A stretch of DNA of 9,698 bases from Deltaproteobacteria bacterium RIFOXYD12_FULL_50_9. Its GTDB lineage: Bacteria > Desulfobacterota > Desulfobulbia > Desulfobulbales > CALZHT01. The stretch spans positions 27,974-37,671 of the forward strand of contig MGTA01000032.1 of NCBI GenBank assembly GCA_001799225.1, read 5' to 3'. How positions within the stretch are numbered: position 1 is the stretch's first letter; each line of letters begins with the position of its first letter. A program made the position numbers and the translations under genes. Shown here one piece after another: positions 6,901 through 9,698 of the stretch. The notes beneath the pieces were generated by a model. It ran no database searches. It was not told where the DNA came from and saw only the letters and a program-made list of their open reading frames with translations.

Positions 6901-7389
6901 TCAGCGCAGATGATTAGCAGCGCAGAGCGCCACGGCCAGGGCATCGGCGGCGTCCTGACTGGGTGCGGCCGAGAGAGCGAGCAGAACCTTCACCATATGC
7001 TGAACCTGATCCTTGCCGGCATTGCCGTATCCGGCCACAGCCTGTTTGACGGATCTGGGTGAATATTCATGAACCGCCAGACCGCTATTAAGGGCCGCCA
7101 GAATAATTACGCCGCGAGCCTGCCCTAATTTCAAAGCCGAGCGTGGATTAATCGAAAAAAAAACATCCTCAACCGCTGCAACTTCGGGTCGGTGCTGAAT
7201 AATTACCTCGCTGACCCCGTCATGGATCTCCTTGAGCCGATCAATAAATGTCCTCTTAGGCGAGACCCTGACCACCCCACAGGCTACGAACGTCAACCGA
7301 CTGCCAACCTTATCGACCACCCCATACCCCGTGGCTCGCGATCCGGGATCAAGCCCCAGTATCCTGATATTACCTTCCTTAATCTGCAA
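6901..7389 (-). CDS. ruvC: Crossover junction endodeoxyribonuclease RuvC
   Basis: RuvC is the Mg-dependent RNase-H-fold nuclease that resolves Holliday junctions bound by RuvAB. The 162-aa product has the four acidic catalytic residues: D14 in ILGLDPGS, E74 in AAVEDVFF, D146 and D149 in SQDAADALAVAL. Other family marks are GYGVV (21-25) and GKDQVQHMV (125-133). The start is a TTG at 7389, supported by AGAGG with a 6-nt spacer; no in-frame ATG or GTG lies between it and the first catalytic motif. It precedes ruvA, as in many bacteria. Upstream, where yebC would normally adjoin, there is a repeat element and a yebC remnant, so transcription from yebC into ruvC may be attenuated. Confidence 0.96.
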   Translation of the reverse strand: MQIKEGNIRILGLDPGSRATGYGVVDKVGSRLTFVACGVVRVSPKRTFIDRLKEIHDGVSEVIIQHRPEVAAVEDVFFSINPRSALKLGQARGVIILAALNSGLAVHEYSPRSVKQAVAGYGNAGKDQVQHMVKVLLALSAAPSQDAADALAVALCAANHLR

Positions 7390-7398
7390 AGGAAACCT

Positions 7399-7434
7399 CT
7401 AGGAATACACCTCCGCAATCTCTTCGGGAATATC
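7399..7434 (-). pseudogene. Orphan second copy of the yebC 3' end (last 12 codons including stop)
   Basis: Read on the minus strand this encodes DIPEEIAEVYS-stop, matching the end of the intact yebC, DIPEEIMEAIS-stop (7614-7579). I count 27 of 36 identical bases. The first six codons differ only at third positions. It lies directly before the ruvC ribosome-binding site and beside the 120-bp element. A shorter possible match on the far side of the element, CAAAGTTACAT (7564-7574) against yebC CAAAGTTCGCAT (7614-7625), is exactly where a yebC copy split by the element would continue. No start codon or body of a second yebC is present, so this is a scar and not a gene. Confidence 0.65.
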
Positions 7435-7439
7435 GACGA

Positions 7440-7559
7440 TTTGGTAGGTTGGGTAGAGCCCCGCGAAACCCAACTGGTCTAGCACCAACCTGCCGATTAA
7501 ATAACCATCTGGCAACATTCGTAAATGTTGGGTTTCGTTCCTCTACCCAACCTACCAAA
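7440..7559. repeat. 120-bp REP/MITE-like element with 19-bp perfect terminal inverted repeats
   Basis: The ends TTTGGTAGGTTGGGTAGAG (7440-7458) and its exact reverse complement (7541-7559) flank a 82-nt interior. Inside each end the symmetry resumes as CGAAACCCAAC (7464-7474) and GTTGGGTTTCG (7527-7537). Each end is also a hairpin of its own, since GTTGGGT pairs with ACCCAAC, so the whole resembles two REP-like units in opposite orientation. GGTAGGTTGGGT...CGAAACCCAAC resembles widely dispersed intergenic repeats known in many bacterial genomes. It carries no transposase and I see no clear target-site duplication. The element sits between yebC and ruvC and could form a large hairpin in their mRNA. 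Confidence 0.8.
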
Positions 7560-7578
7560 AAAACAAAGTTACATGGTA

Positions 7579-8328
7579 CTAGGATATCGCCTCCATGATC
7601 TCCTCAGGAATATCAAAGTTCGCATAGACGTTTTGCACATCGTCGAAATCCTCAAGATTTTCAAGCAGTTTCATCAGTTGTTTTGCGACCTTCTCTTCGT
7701 TAATCGGCGTAACAGTCTTAGGAATTTTGGAGACCTGGGCTTCAAGGAAAACAATTCCGGCACTAGTGAGTCCTTCGCGGACCTGCTCAAACGCCTCAGT
7801 AGTGGTAATCACCTGGAACTCATTATCCTCCTCCACCACATCGTCGGCACCGAGATCCAGAGCAAGCTCCATCAGCTTCTCCTCCGTGGTTGTCTTTTTA
7901 TCGACCTGGATCAGGCCTTTTTTCTCAAACATCCAGGAGACGCAACCGGATTCGCCGAGATTGCCGCCGCTCTTGCTGAAGAAATGCCTGATCTCAGCAA
8001 CGGAGCGATTTTTATTGTCGGTCATGCAGTCAACCAGCACCGCAACCCCGCCAGGCCCGTAACCCTCATAGGTGATCTCCTCATAGATTACCCCCTCAAG
8101 TTCGCCGGTCCCTTTTTTAATCGCCCGATCAATATTTTCCTTAGGCATATTTTCAGCCTTGGCGGCCAGAACCGCTGTACGCAAACGCGGATTACCGGTC
8201 TGATCACCGCCGCCCATCCGGGCTGCAACAATAATCTCCTTGATTATTCTGGTGAAGATCCTGCCACGTTTGGCATCGATCGCCCCTTTCTTTCTTTTGA
8301 TTGTACTCCACTTGGAATGACCTGACAC
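7579..8328 (-). CDS. yebC: YebC/TACO1-family protein (translation-associated or transcriptional regulator)
   Basis: YebC/TACO1 proteins are three-domain cytosolic proteins. Older work treats them as DNA-binding regulators (including of ruv genes), and newer work links members to relief of ribosome stalling. The 249-aa product has the standard length and opening SGHSKWSTIKRKKGAIDAKR, with GGGDQTGNPRLR (39-50), NMPKENIDRAIKKGTGE (60-76), YEGYGPGGVA (87-96) and NKNRSVAEIRHFFSK (105-119). The start is a GTG at 8328 with GGAGG 6 nt upstream. Location directly before ruvCAB is the common arrangement. It lies 79 nt after rlmE. Its C-terminus IPEEIMEAIS is duplicated in diverged form downstream. I cannot tell from sequence which of the two roles this member has. 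Confidence 0.96.
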   Translation of the reverse strand: MSGHSKWSTIKRKKGAIDAKRGRIFTRIIKEIIVAARMGGGDQTGNPRLRTAVLAAKAENMPKENIDRAIKKGTGELEGVIYEEITYEGYGPGGVAVLVDCMTDNKNRSVAEIRHFFSKSGGNLGESGCVSWMFEKKGLIQVDKKTTTEEKLMELALDLGADDVVEEDNEFQVITTTEAFEQVREGLTSAGIVFLEAQVSKIPKTVTPINEEKVAKQLMKLLENLEDFDDVQNVYANFDIPEEIMEAIS

Positions 8329-8407
8329 AACTACCCTCCATTGCTGTTATTATTCAATATTGACGAAGTAAACGCTTACGCCACAGACGTTTCTTGAGCA
8401 AACTTGC

Positions 8408-9061
8408 TTATTCAGGCTCACCGGTCCGGGAGCCGATATAATCTATACCGAGAACGAAAACCTCCCGGCTCTCCTTCCGGGAGCTTTGCGGTTTTACAAT
8501 CTTGGCGACGCGAAAATCACGTCTGACCGCATCGAAAAAATCCTTAAAGCCCTCACCCTCAAAAACCTTGCAATAGTAATTTCCACCACTCTTTAACAAC
8601 TCGACTGCGACAGCATGAGTCTGGATGGATAGAGCTAGCGAACGTTGTTGATCCGCCCATTTGCTGCTCGTGGTCCGCGGTGCTATATCGCTCAGCACGA
8701 TATCAAAACGCGATTGTATGGCCTTGATCAGGGTTATGGTCTCCGGCATCATTATGTCGGCGCAGATAAATCGAATAGCCGATCCGGCAGATGAAGCCGG
8801 CCTGCCAATCATAACATCAGTCAGGTCAACCCCGACCACCTGGCCGGATGCGCCAACTATCCCGGCGGCGTACATGGACCAACTGCCGGGCTGACAACCG
8901 AGATCAAGTACCTTATTGCCTTTTTTGAGAATGCCGTATTTCTTCTGGACTTCTTCCAGTTTATAGACGGAGCGGGCAGGATAGTTATCCTGCTTAGCCA
9001 TTTTAAAATAGTGATCCTGAACTTTTTTCAATCTCTCCGCCAAGGGTTCCGTTGGTTGCAA
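8408..9061 (-). CDS. rlmE: 23S rRNA (uridine-2'-O)-methyltransferase RlmE (FtsJ/RrmJ family)
   Basis: RlmE methylates the 2'-O of a uridine in the 23S rRNA A-loop (U2552 in E. coli), helping late assembly of the large subunit. The Rossmann fold SAM-binding motif is VLDLGCQPGSWS (51-62). The K-D-K-E catalytic tetrad is complete in the 217-residue frame: K34 in SVYKLEE, D125 in VLSDIAP, K165 in YYCKVFEGEGF and E200 in SREVFVLG. The N-terminus is uncertain. The open frame allows TTG at 9061, but only AGG lies close by. A TATAAA that could be a -10 sits at 9077-9072, which would leave almost no leader for that start. TTG at 9031 (LKKVQDHYF) follows GGCGGAGAGA and would give a family-like 207-aa protein. 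It may be the first gene of the minus-strand run and is divergent from the toxin-antitoxin operon. Confidence 0.94.
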   Translation of the reverse strand: MQPTEPLAERLKKVQDHYFKMAKQDNYPARSVYKLEEVQKKYGILKKGNKVLDLGCQPGSWSMYAAGIVGASGQVVGVDLTDVMIGRPASSAGSAIRFICADIMMPETITLIKAIQSRFDIVLSDIAPRTTSSKWADQQRSLALSIQTHAVAVELLKSGGNYYCKVFEGEGFKDFFDAVRRDFRVAKIVKPQSSRKESREVFVLGIDYIGSRTGEPE

Positions 9062-9157
9062 ACCTGAAAAATTTATACTGTAACCTGTTGAAAAAACGTT
9101 TACGGATACGAAATGCTCTGTCTTTTTTTGAGTTGATCACTTTTAGCTTATTTAGAG

Positions 9158-9180
9158 CTTGTTTACAAGTGAAATCACTT
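9158..9180. other. Two overlapping inverted repeats in the rlmE / toxin-antitoxin intergenic region
   Basis: CTTGT-TT-ACAAG (9158-9169) is a perfect inverted repeat, and AAGTGA-AA-TCACTT (9167-9180) is a second one that overlaps it by three bases. They could be regulator sites or mutually exclusive hairpins. The rest of 9062-9253 is AT-rich with no supported gene. Confidence 0.35.
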
Positions 9181-9253
9181 AGTCTTACAAGCGGCTTACA
9201 GGCTTTTAAACGTTATCATTCACTTCATTTTTTTCTAAGTTATCCCTCACGCC

Positions 9254-9282
9254 TTGACGCATGCCAAACTTGTGGCTACAAT
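9254..9282 (+). promoter_or_regulatory. Sigma70-type promoter of the toxin-antitoxin operon
   Basis: The -35 TTGACG (9254-9259) and -10 TACAAT (9277-9282) are separated by exactly 17 nt, each one mismatch from consensus. Transcription would begin near 9289, leaving a leader of about 19 nt that contains AAAGGAG (9294-9300), 7 nt before the antitoxin ATG. Confidence 0.75.
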
Positions 9283-9286
9283 AGCC
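9274..9286. promoter_or_regulatory. Candidate autoregulatory operator over the -10 box
   Basis: GGCTA-CAA-TAGCC is a perfect inverted repeat with a 3-nt centre, covering the whole -10 hexamer. Phd/YefM-type antitoxins commonly repress their own promoters by binding short palindromes at such places, so this is the likeliest operator. That it is bound is inference. Confidence 0.5.
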
Positions 9287-9307
9287 TCATAATAAAGGAG
9301 ACCAACA

Positions 9308-9595
9308 ATGCAAACCGTGGGCATAAGGGAATTAAAAAATCGGCTAACCCATTATCTGGGCGAGGTAAAAAACGGCGAAAATGTGGTGGTGACCGACCGC
9401 GGAAAACCGGTGGCCATTTTGCACAGCTTGGAAAAAATCGAAGTAGATGCCGGAATTGATGAACATCTGGCCGTCCTGGCAGCCCAGGGCCACCTGACGC
9501 TCCCTAAAATAAAAGAGCCCCTTCCCTCCTCTTTCACCCCGGTGCACCTGGCAGGAGAACCTGTATCCGCAACCTTGATCAAGGATCGCCGATGA
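9308..9595 (+). CDS. Antitoxin of a type II toxin-antitoxin system, Phd/YefM (prevent-host-death) family
   Basis: The 95-aa product begins MQTVGIRELKNRLTHYLGEV and continues NGENVVVTDRGKPVAILHSL, the standard Phd/YefM N-terminal fold (about residues 1-45) that dimerises and binds operator DNA. Residues about 50-95 are the less ordered part expected to wrap and inhibit the toxin. The ATG follows AAAGGAG with a 7-nt spacer. The stop TGA (9593-9595) overlaps the toxin ATG (9592-9594), the ATGA coupling usual in such operons. The antitoxin is expected to neutralise the PIN toxin next to it and, alone or with it, repress the operon. Confidence 0.92.
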   Translation: MQTVGIRELKNRLTHYLGEVKNGENVVVTDRGKPVAILHSLEKIEVDAGIDEHLAVLAAQGHLTLPKIKEPLPSSFTPVHLAGEPVSATLIKDRR

Positions 9596-9698
9596 TCTAC
9601 TTCCTGGACAGCAGCGCCCTGGTAAAACGGTATGTTGCGGAGACAGGCACCGACCTGGTCACGACGCTTTTAGAAGATAAGGAGAAGCTCGCGGTTTC
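9592..9698 (+). CDS. PIN-domain toxin, VapC-like ribonuclease (partial, runs off the window)
   Basis: Only the first 35 codons are present. They read MIYFLDSSALVKRYVAETG and continue into a helix, TDLVTTLLEDKEKLAV. FLDSSALVKRY is the characteristic first strand and helix of PIN domains; D6 is the first of the acidic Mg-binding residues of the nuclease site. VapC-type toxins cleave RNA, often tRNA or rRNA, and stop translation when the antitoxin is degraded. The target here cannot be inferred. No further catalytic residues can be checked because the window ends. Overlap with the antitoxin stop supports co-translation. Confidence 0.9.
   Translation, partial: MIYFLDSSALVKRYVAETGTDLVTTLLEDKEKLAV

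Noticed and set aside
7401..7517. 39-codon minus-strand open frame running through the repeat element into the yebC remnant (starting MLPDGYLIGRL)
   Set aside because: No ribosome-binding site precedes its ATG and most of it is the translated repeat. The joint frame with the remnant can be chance (one in three).
7525..8325. 266-codon plus-strand open frame
   Set aside because: It is antisense to yebC over nearly its whole length; yebC is a clear family match with start, ribosome-binding site and full length.
9052..9459. 135-codon plus-strand open frame across the rlmE/antitoxin gap
   Set aside because: It overlaps the antitoxin in another frame, begins within rlmE, and has no recognisable content.
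1..9698. A new multi-gene defence or biosynthetic system
   Set aside because: Every full-length gene belongs to a known family with a plain role; only the intergenic scar, repeat and palindrome are unusual.

Overview
The window looks like bacterial chromosome from a mid-GC Gram-negative. A delta-proteobacterial (Desulfobacterota-like) source is my best guess from the proteins and gene mix: two-subunit class I fumarase, PilZ protein, yebC-ruvC-ruvA-ruvB order, and an RlmE of the type found there. This is inference from recalled family resemblance, not a search result.

Layout. Positions 1-397 are visibly AT-richer and hold what reads as the decayed 3' end of a gene, with coding-like sequence passing through three forward frames. 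A short non-coding stretch follows, then a complete plus-strand ctpA-type S41 protease gene (647-2095). It converges on a nine-gene minus-strand run covering 2130-9061. A perfect 46-nt palindrome overlaps both converging stop codons and should act as a shared terminator. In transcription order (right to left) the run is rlmE, yebC, ruvC, ruvA, ruvB, panB, a PilZ-domain protein, fumarase alpha and fumarase beta. At the right edge a plus-strand toxin-antitoxin operon begins: a complete Phd/YefM-type antitoxin and the first 35 codons of a VapC-like PIN toxin, with a good sigma70 promoter and a candidate operator.

Functions. The minus-strand run joins ribosome/translation genes (rlmE, yebC), Holliday-junction processing (ruvC, ruvA, ruvB), pantothenate synthesis (panB), a probable cyclic-di-GMP sensor (PilZ) and the fumarate-malate step of the TCA cycle. 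Tight overlaps (ruvA/ruvB by 4 nt, PilZ/fumarase alpha sharing one base or nearly abutting, alpha to beta 10 nt) support co-transcription of at least the sub-blocks ruvA-ruvB and PilZ-fumarase.

The most interesting non-genic structure is the yebC-ruvC gap. It holds a 120-bp REP/MITE-like element with 19-bp perfect terminal inverted repeats. On its ruvC side lies a second, diverged copy of the last 12 codons of yebC including the stop, and a possible trace of upstream yebC sequence lies on the other side. This looks like a genomic scar of duplication or gene replacement plus element insertion. I see no CRISPR array, rRNA or tRNA, and no convincing new multi-gene system; most of the window is ordinary housekeeping sequence.
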